Source of the DNA: WGAB01 sp964406105
GTDB taxonomy: Bacteria; Hydrothermota; Hydrothermia; WGAB01
Reading direction: 5' to 3'
NCBI GenBank assembly: GCA_964406105.1
Contig: CAYOQK010000011.1
Location: 1-64,000, forward strand
DNA length: 64,000 nt
In this document: piece after piece, positions 19,701 to 27,273 of the stretch
How the letters are laid out: the number at the start of each line of letters is the position of its first letter
Numbering within the stretch: the first letter of the stretch is position 1
Translations under genes and position numbers: made by a program
The notes under the pieces: generated by a model
Databases searched by the model: none
Told to the model about the DNA's origin: nothing
The model's input: only the letters and a program-made list of their open reading frames with translations

Positions 19701-19976
19701 TTGGCCCAGTTCCACAGCGCTGAGCAGGTCTTCCCCCAGGGGGTTCCGGCGAAACACAGCATACGCCAACGCCCGTCGGTTTCGCAAAGGCCACCAGGTG
19801 GCCCCGGTGATGCTGGCAGCTGCCGCGGCTGACACGGGTACCAGCCAAGGGATCACACCGGGCCAGAGTACGGCCAATGCCCACCCCACTCCCAGGGTTC
19901 CCAGGCCTATCAACAGCCCGTGGAACCACCCCAGGAGGAACCCACGAAGTCGGAGGCGAAGGAACAGGCCGCGCAT
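16788..19976 (-). CDS. Large Gln-rich coiled-coil membrane protein, DUF4175-like
   Basis: This 1062-residue protein has two or three membrane helices in residues 12-70 and another near 127-145, followed by periplasmic-type beta domains (about 160-470). These include the stretch AYAEDDWGLRRIQARVEL, reminiscent of DUF4175 proteins. From about 480 to 1040 it is a long coiled coil extremely rich in Gln, Glu, Leu and Arg, with few prolines. No enzymatic motif is seen. The ATG lies 7 bases after a TATAAT that itself overlaps the lpxB stop, so it may be translated both from its own leaderless mRNA and from the upstream operon. Function is unknown; a structural envelope role is likely. Confidence 0.7.
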   Translation of the reverse strand: MRGLFLRLRLRGFLLGWFHGLLIGLGTLGVGWALAVLWPGVIPWLVPVSAAAAASITGATWWPLRNRRALAYAVFRRNPLGEDLLSAVELGQRLPPELQRTLWHQVQHQVPHLLDSLRPSPWALRWFFGGWILALALTALDPLGAVRALYTAVHRPWPLQPRLTVITFPRAVFAGSPVTVTVETWQLQEVPVLVFNSVDTLRPVESDTAQGRYRFEKLALSPGTYRFQAVVPSGLSSPPCTLQVFEEPLVQDLQAVVRFPAYTGWPPETLTNPYRLQVLQGSALSLEGRLALADSGWLVASCKAETLRLAPDQRFQWRTARLSQPCSLGFVFFRAHLQRRVPDLIRIHVTRDAPPRIRLLAPRGRVDLPDDERLSLWAYAEDDWGLRRIQARVELHGTVQRLDLKTLPTAGVTLDTLQAQLDLSPFDLMPGEALTLVLEAVDRAGQVGESEPLTVRFPSLEDLYAETEAALQTQEQGTAALEQQTRALARQLQEIAEQVKARRELDWATRERLQAMLQQQERMLEALNQQVQQVQQALKRMDALSSVDPELAERAQRVAELFQEVASEELRRVLEKLQKTLQRANPVEMSRMLEQLQQNQEALRQRLERLEQVLERFRRELKLAELEERIAELSARQADLAERTQQATSPEESQALAQEQEQLQQQLETALQEMQNLAQDLASEAPQVADSLRTLSEQQGQPAEQAMQQAQASLQQQNFTAAQRSQQRALQRLMNLRQGLNQLRHQWSQQQRQEVVQQIRRIRRDLLFLARQQAHLWDQLDAAAGPVHPEAAARESQALADALEPIAQQFRSLMSQTLVLSNVMMDLLQRIRSLQEEATQALSQGAYAQARQAAGAAYGLMNRTLLLLFQAEKKAQQSGSGTGVEQMLQQLEQLAEGQMQLNQATQSLLPLPSPVPGDVLARLQQLAEQQRALREALERLQEALQQGTGMEQALEGARQAMEEAERALRQGQVTPEVRRHQEKALERLLQAERALRKREFARRRKSTPGRAVEPPDVAPLERATLRDQARRLLLELQRQPEASGYRRLTEAYLRTLLRLLNR

Positions 19977-19983
19977 CCTGTCA

Positions 19984-19989
19984 ATTATA
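19984..19989 (-). promoter_or_regulatory. -10 box for a possible leaderless transcript
   Basis: TATAAT on the minus strand is followed by seven bases and the ATG of the coiled-coil gene, so the expected +1 coincides with the start codon. I see no convincing -35, and the box includes the TAA stop of lpxB, so chance is possible. Confidence 0.4.
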
Positions 19990-21109
19990 CCCGCGGCGAG
20001 TTGACCACCTGGCGGTACAGGGCGGCGATGTGCTGGGCCGCGCGACGCGATGCCCCAGGCGGGCCCAGGTGTTCCCTCAGGGAAAGCAGTTGGCGATGCA
20101 TGGCCAGGTACTGCTCTTCTGAAGACAGGATCTCGTGGATCCGGCGGGCCAAAGGTTCAGGTTTCAGGTGTTGGACGTACTCAGGAACCACAGGCCGGCC
20201 GGAGATGAGGTTGACCAGGGAGATGTAGCGCACCCTGGCCAGGGCCCGGGCCAACCAATAGGAGAGGTCAGAGAGCACGTACACCACCACCATCGGCACA
20301 CCCACAAGGCCCACCTCCAAACTGGCGGTTCCCGAGGCCACTACGGCGAAATCCGCTTGACGTGCGATGGTTTCAGCGTTGCCAGGTACCACTTGGGCCT
20401 CTGGCAGCCAGTCCTGGGGGTTCACCTGGACGTCTGGGGCCTTAGATACGAGGAACCGGCGGTAGCCCCATCTCTTCAGGTGTTCTGCCAGGCGTGCCAT
20501 GCGGGGCAGGAGCCGTCGCACTTCGGTGTGTCGTGATCCGGGCAAAAAGGCGATGACCGGATCTCGGGGCAACTGGCGGCGTCGCACCGGGGGCCCCATT
20601 TGATCCATAAGCGGATGGCCCACGTAATGGGCCGGTACACCGTAGGCTTTCAGATAGGGCATCTCAAAGGGCAGGATGGAAAGGGCCAGGGCCACGTTGC
20701 GACGCAGTGACCGCAATCGGCGGTACCCCCACGACCAGAACTGGGGAAGGATGTAGTACACCACAGGGATTCCGGCATCGTGCAGCCGACGGGCCAGGCG
20801 GAGGTGGAACCCTGGGTAATCCACGAGGATAGCCAGGGCTGCCCGTTGCCGGGCGAGACGTACCAGGTCCCGGTAGATGTCATAGAGCCGACCCACGTTT
20901 TGGAGGGCCTCCTGGAATCCGATTACGGCATGGGCTTCACGTTGATGATGCACCAGGTGTACACCTGCCTGGGCCATGCGGTCGCCTCCGAACCCCAGGA
21001 GTTCCACCTCAGGCAGGAGGGTCCGCAGATCGCGCACCAAGGCAGCCGCATGGAGGTCGCCCGAGGGCTCGCCAGCGGAGATCAATAGGCCCTTCTGCCC
21101 CGCCATCAT
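19985..21109 (-). CDS. lpxB: Lipid-A-disaccharide synthase
   Basis: This 374-residue GT19 enzyme joins UDP-2,3-diacylglucosamine and lipid X to form the lipid A disaccharide on the inner face of the cytoplasmic membrane. It shows the family start ISAGEPSGDLHAAALV, the LVDYPGFHLRLAR segment near residue 95, YYILPQFWSWG, and the C-terminal VVASGTASLEVGLVGVPMVV nucleotide-binding region. Two adjacent ATGs (21109 and 21106) are possible starts. Its presence argues for a lipopolysaccharide-bearing outer membrane. It follows nfi with a 3-base gap. Confidence 0.93.
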   Translation of the reverse strand: MMAGQKGLLISAGEPSGDLHAAALVRDLRTLLPEVELLGFGGDRMAQAGVHLVHHQREAHAVIGFQEALQNVGRLYDIYRDLVRLARQRAALAILVDYPGFHLRLARRLHDAGIPVVYYILPQFWSWGYRRLRSLRRNVALALSILPFEMPYLKAYGVPAHYVGHPLMDQMGPPVRRRQLPRDPVIAFLPGSRHTEVRRLLPRMARLAEHLKRWGYRRFLVSKAPDVQVNPQDWLPEAQVVPGNAETIARQADFAVVASGTASLEVGLVGVPMVVVYVLSDLSYWLARALARVRYISLVNLISGRPVVPEYVQHLKPEPLARRIHEILSSEEQYLAMHRQLLSLREHLGPPGASRRAAQHIAALYRQVVNSPRV

Positions 21110-21112
21110 GGC

Positions 21113-21784
21113 CTAATCATACGGGTTTGAGGCATTTTGCTGGAGCCGTCGCACCCAGGCCCGCGACCGCAAATCCGCCTGGCGAACGGGTTCAGGCAAC
21201 CGATACCCTTGGCAGGTGGCCAACACCCAATGCAGGCTCTCGTGCAGGGTGATGCGATGACCAGGGGAGGCGAACACCGGCCGAACGCCCGTACGGGTGC
21301 GCACCACCCAGCCCACCTGCTCTCCACGGTGCCATAGAGGCGTGGCACTGCCTGCCTCCGGGCCGGGCTCTTCGTACTCGCCCACCAAGGGGTGCTTGGC
21401 AACCCCCACGGTGGGAAGGTCGGCCAGAACCCCCAGATGGGCGGCAATCCCCAAACGACGGGGGTGAGCAATGCCTTGGCCATCCACCAGCAAGAGGTCC
21501 GGGCGGTGTTCCAGCCGTCGGAGTGCTTGTAGCACCACCGGCAACTCACGGAAGGAGAGAAAGGTGGGCACATAGGGGAACCGCACAGGGGCCGTTTGAT
21601 GGACTTCCTCCACGAGTCTTAAGCCAGGCCACTGGAACACCACCACCACCGCCACCATCCGACGCAGGGACCGGCTGTACGATACATCCACCCCTCCCAC
21701 CGTGGCCGGAGGACGAGCCAAAGGAACCAACTGCACCCGTTGGGCCAAGCGCTCCTGAATCCTCTGAAGAGTGGTCAGATTCAA
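21113..21784 (-). CDS. nfi: Endonuclease V
   Basis: This 223-residue protein is a deaminated-base repair nuclease that cuts next to hypoxanthine (inosine) in DNA. The family motifs are visible: the catalytic Asp in GGVDVSY (about residue 30), PYVPTFLSFRELP, DGQGIAHPRRLG and the Lys/His of VAKHPLVG. It starts with TTG overlapping the smpB stop (TTGA). Repair of deaminated bases would suit growth at high temperature, which is inference. Confidence 0.92.
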   Translation of the reverse strand: MNLTTLQRIQERLAQRVQLVPLARPPATVGGVDVSYSRSLRRMVAVVVVFQWPGLRLVEEVHQTAPVRFPYVPTFLSFRELPVVLQALRRLEHRPDLLLVDGQGIAHPRRLGIAAHLGVLADLPTVGVAKHPLVGEYEEPGPEAGSATPLWHRGEQVGWVVRTRTGVRPVFASPGHRITLHESLHWVLATCQGYRLPEPVRQADLRSRAWVRRLQQNASNPYD

Positions 21785-22236
21785 TACCGCGACCGTTTCA
21801 GGTACTTTTGGATCTCTCGGTCCAGTTCCCGCCGTTTGATGGTTTCCCGTTTCTCGTATTTCCGTTTCCCCCGCACCAGGGCCAATTCCAATTTGATGAG
21901 GCCCCGTTTCTCATACACCCGCAGGGGGATCAAGGTCAGCCCCCGTTCCCGCACCTTTCCGATGAGACGTTTGATCTCGTGCTTGTGGAGCAGCAGTTTC
22001 CGGGGCCGTTCTGGATCGGGCACAAAGGCCCCTGCGTGGCTGTAAGGAGAGACGTGCATGTGGTACACATACACCTCACCGTCCTCAATGTCGGCGTAGG
22101 CATCTTGGATGGAAACCCGCCCCTGCTTGATGGATTTCACCTCACTGCCCTCCAGAACAATGCCCGCTTCAAAGGTTTCCAGGATCTCGTAGTCGTGTCG
22201 GGCACGACGATTGACCACAATGTTGCGGACGGGCAT
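21781..22236 (-). CDS. smpB: SsrA-binding protein SmpB
   Basis: This 151-residue protein binds tmRNA and delivers it to stalled ribosomes. It has the typical beta-barrel (IVVNRRARHDYEILETFEAG, SEVKSIKQGRVSIQDAY) and the basic C-terminal tail (GKRKYEKRETIKRRELDREI). Length and start are standard. The tmRNA gene itself is not in this window. It lies 3 bases after the outer-membrane protein gene. Confidence 0.95.
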   Translation of the reverse strand: MPVRNIVVNRRARHDYEILETFEAGIVLEGSEVKSIKQGRVSIQDAYADIEDGEVYVYHMHVSPYSHAGAFVPDPERPRKLLLHKHEIKRLIGKVRERGLTLIPLRVYEKRGLIKLELALVRGKRKYEKRETIKRRELDREIQKYLKRSRY

Positions 22237-22239
22237 GGA

Positions 22240-23112
22240 TCAGTACACGGACAGGCTCACCAAATGCAGATCTCCCAAGGAAGCCATGGGACCATAGGCG
22301 TAAGTGAACCGAATCCGCCGCCAGTGGAGTTCCAGCCCTGGCATGACCCCCATTAGGAAATCGTTGGGGTCTCCCAGTTTCAGGGCCGACCACTGGGACG
22401 TGTACGCCAACGATAAGGACAAAAGGGACGTGAGATGGTACCTGCCGGCCAATTGGACCCAACTGCCCAAGGGGGAAAGCACAGCACCCAAGGAAAGCTG
22501 AACCGCCTCTCCCACTGCGTACTGGGCCGTTGCGCGGAATTGGGGTGCCGGGTTGTACCGATCCTTAACCATGGGCTTGAGTTCTACGCCCACATTGGCC
22601 AGGGAAACCGCCATCCGTAGGGGCCTTGGAGCCGGGTGCCATAGAACCCCTACCGCACCTCCTACGGCCAAGGAAGAATACGGCGGAATGCTTTGGGCAT
22701 AGAGGCCCATCCCAAATCCCAGGGTCCAGGTGGGTGAGAGTGGCCGTTGGAAGGTGGACCCGATGTAAAGATGCTGCGTGGAAAAGGTGCCCACCACCTG
22801 GCCCGTGCCATCGGTTTTGTCCAGGGTGCCGGAGAACATCCCCTGCAGATGGATCTGGGTCCCGGGCTTCAGGTTCCAATGGAAAGCCCCTAAGGTGACC
22901 CCTCCCAGCCAGGAGGCCACCGACATTGCCCGTGCGGGATGGGGTGAGGCCACCGCCGGATGCCACAGCGCCTGGCTTACACCGGGTTCCAAAGGTGCAA
23001 ACAGCACCGAGGGGCTGGGCGACAGGTTCATGTACTCATAGCCCCATCCAGCCAGAACCGGAGAGGCCACCAACCAAAGGAAGATCCACCAAGAGCGGAG
23101 TTTCGGCTTCAT
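22240..23112 (-). CDS. PorV/PorQ-like outer-membrane beta-barrel protein
   Basis: A signal peptide (residues 1-21, ending VLAG) is followed by about 270 residues of alternating beta strands with a final aromatic residue (VSLSVY at the C-terminus), typical of a beta-barrel. The start of the mature part (YEYMNLSPSPSVLFAPLEPG, LWHPAVAS) resembles PorV/PorQ-type proteins, which in Bacteroidetes help type IX cargo reach the surface. ATG 23112 is preferred because TATAAT lies exactly seven bases upstream, implying a leaderless message. It heads a five-gene run with smpB, nfi, lpxB and the coiled-coil gene. The Por assignment is tentative. Confidence 0.7.
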   Translation of the reverse strand: MKPKLRSWWIFLWLVASPVLAGWGYEYMNLSPSPSVLFAPLEPGVSQALWHPAVASPHPARAMSVASWLGGVTLGAFHWNLKPGTQIHLQGMFSGTLDKTDGTGQVVGTFSTQHLYIGSTFQRPLSPTWTLGFGMGLYAQSIPPYSSLAVGGAVGVLWHPAPRPLRMAVSLANVGVELKPMVKDRYNPAPQFRATAQYAVGEAVQLSLGAVLSPLGSWVQLAGRYHLTSLLSLSLAYTSQWSALKLGDPNDFLMGVMPGLELHWRRIRFTYAYGPMASLGDLHLVSLSVY

Positions 23113-23119
23113 GCTGGGC

Positions 23120-23148
23120 ATTATACTCTCTGGCCTTTCTGGGGGCAA
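23120..23148 (-). promoter_or_regulatory. Promoter for a leaderless transcript
   Basis: Minus-strand TTGCCC (23143-23148), a 17-base spacer and TATAAT (23120-23125) are followed by seven bases and ATG 23112. The predicted +1 falls on or beside the start codon and there is no ribosome binding site. Confidence 0.7.
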
Positions 23149-23193
23149 CGAAGGCCCGAGGGGCTTGGGGACGCACTCCGGGGGTGTTCCTGA

Positions 23194-23218
23194 GGCATTC
23201 TCAAGATGCCGCTATAAT
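23194..23218 (+). promoter_or_regulatory. Promoter with short inverted repeat before the asparagine-synthase-like gene
   Basis: TATAAT (23213-23218) lies six bases before ATG 23225, again a leaderless arrangement. Immediately upstream GGCAT and ATGCC (23194-23210) form an inverted repeat with a 7-base spacer that could be a repressor site. The -35 is weak. Confidence 0.5.
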
Positions 23219-23224
23219 TCAGGC

Positions 23225-25012
23225 ATGGGCGTGTTCCTGGGTGTCGCGGGCCCTCCAGAGGTGCTCCAGCAAACCCCTCCTCTCACCCTCTCTGGCGAGC
23301 CCTTCCAGCACCTTACCCTGCAACAGCAAGCGTTTCCAGGATGCCGGGTTTTGCGGGGCCGGTCGCCTTCATCCCTGGACCCTCCGGTGCATACCCCGGC
23401 ACCGGGTTTGATGATCCTTTGGGACGGCACCCTGCTGGAACGAGGATGGTCCTTTCGGGAATTCCGGGCCACAGCCGAGGCAACACGCCACCTGCTGGCC
23501 CGTCCGCACCAGGCTTTAAACGAGGTAAAAGGATGGTTCGCGATGGCAGCCTACGACGCCCAGCAACACCGCCTGGTGCTGGCCACCGACTGGATGGGAA
23601 TCCGGCCGGTGTTCTACCGGTGGGACGAAGACCACGACCTCCTGTGGTTCGGCACCTTGTTGGGCCCACTAAAGCCCGGTGCGCCCGACCTGGCGGGTCT
23701 GGCTGAGTACTTCTTCCTGAACTACCCCCTAAGGCACCGCACCCTGCACCGGAACCTGGCGCGTCTCCCCTCAGGCCATTACCTGGTTTGGAGCCCTGGC
23801 AATGCCCCCGAGATCCATGCCTACTATTCCCATGCGGATCGCCTCTTTTCCCAGGAGCTCCGTCCGGAGATCGGCCGGCGTCAAATCGTGGAGGCCTTTA
23901 TTGAAACCACTCGCGCGTTGGCCAACAGCACCACAGGCCTCCTGCTCACTGGGGGCTTTGACAGCCGGGTGGTCCTGGCCGCACTGCAGTCAGCACCAGG
24001 GGTGCAGGTGCACGCTCTCACCTTCGGCGATCCAGCCTCTGGTAACGTGTCTACCGCTCGGAAGGTGGCCGAACGAGCAGGGGTTCGGTTCCAAAATCTG
24101 GATCCCAATCCGGTGTTTCGCCGGGAGTTTTATCATTGGGCACGGATCAACACCCTGGCCACCGACGGTCTGGAGGTGGCCACCAAGGCCCATTACCTGT
24201 GGGCCCTTTCCACCGTGAACCCGCCCCCTCCGGTGTTGCTCAGCGGCACGGGAGGGTCTGAACTCTTCCGACAAACCGGCGTATTGGGAACCATTTACTC
24301 TCCTCTGCTTCTCTCACTTTTGGAGAGCGCCCACCCTCCCACCTTGGAACAGTTGGCCACCCTTCCCCAAGCCCGCTGGCTCCACGTGGACACCTTCACC
24401 GAAGACGCCCGGGCCGGTTTGCGCCAGGACCTTGCCGCATTGCTCCAACGCCCTCCCCACGAACGCATCGCCTATTTCCACGTGTTTAACCTGGCGGAAC
24501 TGTTCCCTCGGTACTTTGAAAACGAGATGCGGGTGGAGCAACTGTATACGGTGAAACGCTATCCCTTCTTGGACCTGGACTTCGTGGAACTGGTGTTTGC
24601 GTCTGCGGCGGTTTCTCCCCTCCGTGCCCACCTGTTCAAAAAGAGCCGCTGGGCACCCCTGAAACGACTGCGGTTTTACACTGAGGTGCTCCAAAAGACC
24701 CTGCCCGCCCTGGCCCGCATGGAGACCGACCGAGGGATCCGGCCGGACTACGCCAGCCATCCTTGGGGGCTAATTCGGTCGCTTATCGGGTATTGGCGGT
24801 TTCAGCGGCATCGGCCACCCGGAGAGTATCGGTTCGGAGAGTGGTTGGAGCACTTCCCCTTGGCGCCCCGATGGCCCTGTGAGCCCCCGGTTCGGCGACA
24901 GCGTCTTACCGAAGCCCTGCAAAACCTTCGGGGCACCCCGCGAGCCTTCCCCTTGGGTGCCTCCCGAGCCCTCACGTATTGCCTATGGCAAGAGCTCCTG
25001 CACACCCTCTGA
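23225..25012 (+). CDS. Asparagine-synthase-like protein with degenerate glutaminase domain
   Basis: This 595-residue protein resembles class-B asparagine synthetases. Residues 70-200 carry glutaminase-domain features (GWFAMAAYDAQQHRLVLATD, WMGIRPVFY), but no Cys follows the initiator Met, so glutamine hydrolysis is unlikely. The synthetase domain has a PP-loop variant, LTGGFDSRVVLA (about 240-252), for ATP. C-terminal substrate features such as YPFLDLDFVELVF are present. The ATG at 23225 is favoured by the -10 box six bases upstream; longer frames have no similarity. Relatives often occur in antibiotic or capsule clusters as amidating enzymes; its substrate is unknown. Confidence 0.75.
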   Translation: MGVFLGVAGPPEVLQQTPPLTLSGEPFQHLTLQQQAFPGCRVLRGRSPSSLDPPVHTPAPGLMILWDGTLLERGWSFREFRATAEATRHLLARPHQALNEVKGWFAMAAYDAQQHRLVLATDWMGIRPVFYRWDEDHDLLWFGTLLGPLKPGAPDLAGLAEYFFLNYPLRHRTLHRNLARLPSGHYLVWSPGNAPEIHAYYSHADRLFSQELRPEIGRRQIVEAFIETTRALANSTTGLLLTGGFDSRVVLAALQSAPGVQVHALTFGDPASGNVSTARKVAERAGVRFQNLDPNPVFRREFYHWARINTLATDGLEVATKAHYLWALSTVNPPPPVLLSGTGGSELFRQTGVLGTIYSPLLLSLLESAHPPTLEQLATLPQARWLHVDTFTEDARAGLRQDLAALLQRPPHERIAYFHVFNLAELFPRYFENEMRVEQLYTVKRYPFLDLDFVELVFASAAVSPLRAHLFKKSRWAPLKRLRFYTEVLQKTLPALARMETDRGIRPDYASHPWGLIRSLIGYWRFQRHRPPGEYRFGEWLEHFPLAPRWPCEPPVRRQRLTEALQNLRGTPRAFPLGASRALTYCLWQELLHTL

Positions 25013-25024
25013 GATGATCTCTCC

Positions 25025-25053
25025 TTGCAATCCCCTGGGGCGGTGTCTAAACT
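25025..25053 (+). promoter_or_regulatory. Promoter of gcvT
   Basis: TTGCAA (25025-25030), 17 bases, and TAAACT (25048-25053) precede gcvT, with a GGAGG ribosome site at 25064-25068. Confidence 0.55.
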
Positions 25054-25074
25054 ATCGGAAACCGGAGGCTTTCC

Positions 25075-26190
25075 ATGTTGAAACGCACACCTCTTTATGA
25101 ACTCCACCGCGAACTGGGTGCCAAGATCGTTCCCTTTGCCGGCTTTGAAATGCCCATCCAGTACACCTCCATCGTGGAGGAACATCGCTGGGTGCGGCAA
25201 CACGCAGGCCTGTTTGACGTATCCCACATGGGAGAGTTCGTGATCCGGGGACCACGGGCCCTGGAATTCGTATCCTACATCACGTCTAACGACCCTGCAC
25301 GTCTCGGCGTTGGCCAAGTGCAGTACTCCGCCATGCTCACAGAGCAAGGAACCTTCGTGGATGATCTCCTGACCTACCGCTTTGAGGACCACTTCATGCT
25401 GGTGGTCAATGCCGCCAACATTGAAAAGGACTTCGCCCACGTGCAAACCCATCTGTTTGCCACCGGTGTGGAGGCCCTCAATCTCTCCGATGAAACCGGC
25501 GAGGTGGCCCTTCAAGGCCCCCGAGCCCAAGAGGTACTGCAACCCCTGGTGGACTTTGACCTGGAAACCCTGGGCTACTATTGGGCCCGCCACGCCACGG
25601 TGGCCGGCGTAAAGGCCATTGTGTCCCGCACAGGGTACACCGGCGAAGACGGCTTTGAGATCTACACCCGCCCCGAGGATCTGGAAACCGTGGCGCGCGC
25701 TCTGCTGGAACACCCCGAGGTGCGACCCATCGGACTGGGAGCCCGCGATACCCTTCGCCTGGAAATGGGCTATCCCCTGTACGGCAACGACATTGACGAA
25801 ACCATCAATCCCTTTGAGGCAGGCCTTGGATGGATCGTGCGGATGAAAAAGCCCGCCTTTGTGGGCAAAGAGGCTCTGCAACGGATCAAAGCCGCGGGGA
25901 TCCACAGAAAGCGCGTGGGATTTGTGACCCCCAATCGCCGCATCATCCCCCGTCACCACATGCGGCTGTTCCATGAGGATCAGGAGGTGGGGTTCGTGAC
26001 CTCGGGCAACTACTCCCCTATGCTCAATACCGGCATCGGAATGGGGTACGTGCCTCCCCATCTGGCACAAGAGGGGCAAACCCTGCACTTGGATTTTCGG
26101 AAACGCCGAGAAGCCGTAACGGTGGTGCCTTTGCCCTTTTACCAAAGGGGCACCGTCCGCATGGGCTTTAAGGGGATCCAAAGGGACTAA
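25075..26190 (+). CDS. gcvT: Aminomethyltransferase (glycine cleavage T protein)
   Basis: This 371-residue protein transfers the methylene group from aminomethyl-lipoyl H protein to tetrahydrofolate in glycine cleavage. The N-terminus (LYELHRELGAKIVPFAGFEM), the folate-site DVSHMGEF, the central GYTGEDGFEIY and RLEMGYPLYGNDI are classic family signatures. The length matches GcvT rather than the longer dimethylglycine dehydrogenases. The other glycine-cleavage genes (gcvH, gcvPA/PB) are not in the window. The next gene begins 6 bases later. Confidence 0.92.
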   Translation: MLKRTPLYELHRELGAKIVPFAGFEMPIQYTSIVEEHRWVRQHAGLFDVSHMGEFVIRGPRALEFVSYITSNDPARLGVGQVQYSAMLTEQGTFVDDLLTYRFEDHFMLVVNAANIEKDFAHVQTHLFATGVEALNLSDETGEVALQGPRAQEVLQPLVDFDLETLGYYWARHATVAGVKAIVSRTGYTGEDGFEIYTRPEDLETVARALLEHPEVRPIGLGARDTLRLEMGYPLYGNDIDETINPFEAGLGWIVRMKKPAFVGKEALQRIKAAGIHRKRVGFVTPNRRIIPRHHMRLFHEDQEVGFVTSGNYSPMLNTGIGMGYVPPHLAQEGQTLHLDFRKRREAVTVVPLPFYQRGTVRMGFKGIQRD

Positions 26191-26196
26191 CAGGTC

Positions 26197-27273
26197 ATGG
26201 CCCAGGCCACCGGCCTCTTCATGACCGGCTTCCCGGGCTTTATCGCTCGTAGGCTGCTGCCTGAGCTCGTTGCCCACTGGAACGGCAACCCTCACCTTCA
26301 CTTGCTCGTGGAACCTCGCTACCATGGGATCGCCCAGCAAGTGCTGCAACGCCTCGGCATAAGGGCAACCCTTTGGCCTGGGGACATCACCCAGCCCGGT
26401 TTGGGTTTGTCCCACACCTTCCCTGCGGAACTCTACTCCTCCATCACCCATGTGTTTCACTTGGCGGCCAAGTACGATCTCGCCACCGACTACGCCAGCG
26501 CCTACCGGGTGAATGTGGAGGGTACGCGGAACGTGCTGGACTTCGCACGCCAATTCCCCCAACTTCAGAAGGTGGTGTACTTTAGCACGGCCTATGTCTC
26601 AGGCGACCGCACCGACGAGGTGGCAGAGGACGACCTGGAGGCGGGCCAGGGCTTTAAAAACCCCTATGAACTCACGAAGTTTCAAGCCGAACAACTCGCC
26701 AGGGCCGCCATGGAGGACCTGCCCCTGGTGATCCTTCGGCCAGGGATTGTGGTGGGCGACTCGCGGACCGGCGAGACGGCCAAGTTTGACGGACCCTACT
26801 TCGTGCTACGTCTCTTGGCTCGGCTCCCCCGATGGCTCCCTTTGCCCTATTTGGGTCGTGGCACAGCCCCGGTAAACTTGGTGCCTGTGGACTACGTGGT
26901 GCAGGCCACCAGAATCCTGGCCCTGCGGCCAGACAACGCAGGCACTACGTACCACCTCACCGATCCTCGCCCCTACACCGCTCGCCAACTGTACGAAATG
27001 TTTTTAAAGGTCCTCCAACACCCCGCGCCCCGGGGCACGCTTCCGCTGCCTGTGCTACAAGCCGCTCTTTCCCTGCGAGCGATAGAACGGTTCCTGTGCG
27101 TGCCTCGGCAAGTGTTGCCCTACTTTGAGATCGGGGCGCAGTACCGCACAGATCATGCCCAGCAGCACCTCCCTACAGGGGTCTTTCCTCCGCCCGACTT
27201 CGCCGACTATTTGCCCACCCTGGTCCGTTACCTCTCACAGCACCTCCATGACCCCGAGAAAATCCGTTGCTGA
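26197..27273 (+). CDS. NAD(P)-dependent extended SDR, fatty-acyl-reductase-like
   Basis: This 358-residue protein is an extended short-chain dehydrogenase. Features are a Rossmann start (MTGFPGFIARRLL), HVFHLAAKYDL, VEGTRNVLDFA, a YVSGDRTDE stretch, the catalytic YELTKFQAE (Tyr and Lys spaced YxxxK) and LRPGIVVGDSRTGE. This pattern is closest to NAD-binding domains of fatty-acyl-CoA or thioester reductases ('male sterility' type) rather than sugar epimerases. It overlaps the aldehyde dehydrogenase gene by 26 bases, which suggests coupled chemistry on a fatty aldehyde or acyl substrate. That is inference; the substrate is unknown. Confidence 0.75.
   Translation: MAQATGLFMTGFPGFIARRLLPELVAHWNGNPHLHLLVEPRYHGIAQQVLQRLGIRATLWPGDITQPGLGLSHTFPAELYSSITHVFHLAAKYDLATDYASAYRVNVEGTRNVLDFARQFPQLQKVVYFSTAYVSGDRTDEVAEDDLEAGQGFKNPYELTKFQAEQLARAAMEDLPLVILRPGIVVGDSRTGETAKFDGPYFVLRLLARLPRWLPLPYLGRGTAPVNLVPVDYVVQATRILALRPDNAGTTYHLTDPRPYTARQLYEMFLKVLQHPAPRGTLPLPVLQAALSLRAIERFLCVPRQVLPYFEIGAQYRTDHAQQHLPTGVFPPPDFADYLPTLVRYLSQHLHDPEKIRC

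Noticed and set aside
25013..25074. Glycine riboswitch before gcvT
   Set aside because: The space is only 62 bases and contains the promoter and ribosome site, too little for the aptamer.
24802..26562. 586-codon frame on the - strand opposite gcvT
   Set aside because: It is a mirror of gcvT codon bias; His/Gly/Val-rich composition without any family pattern.
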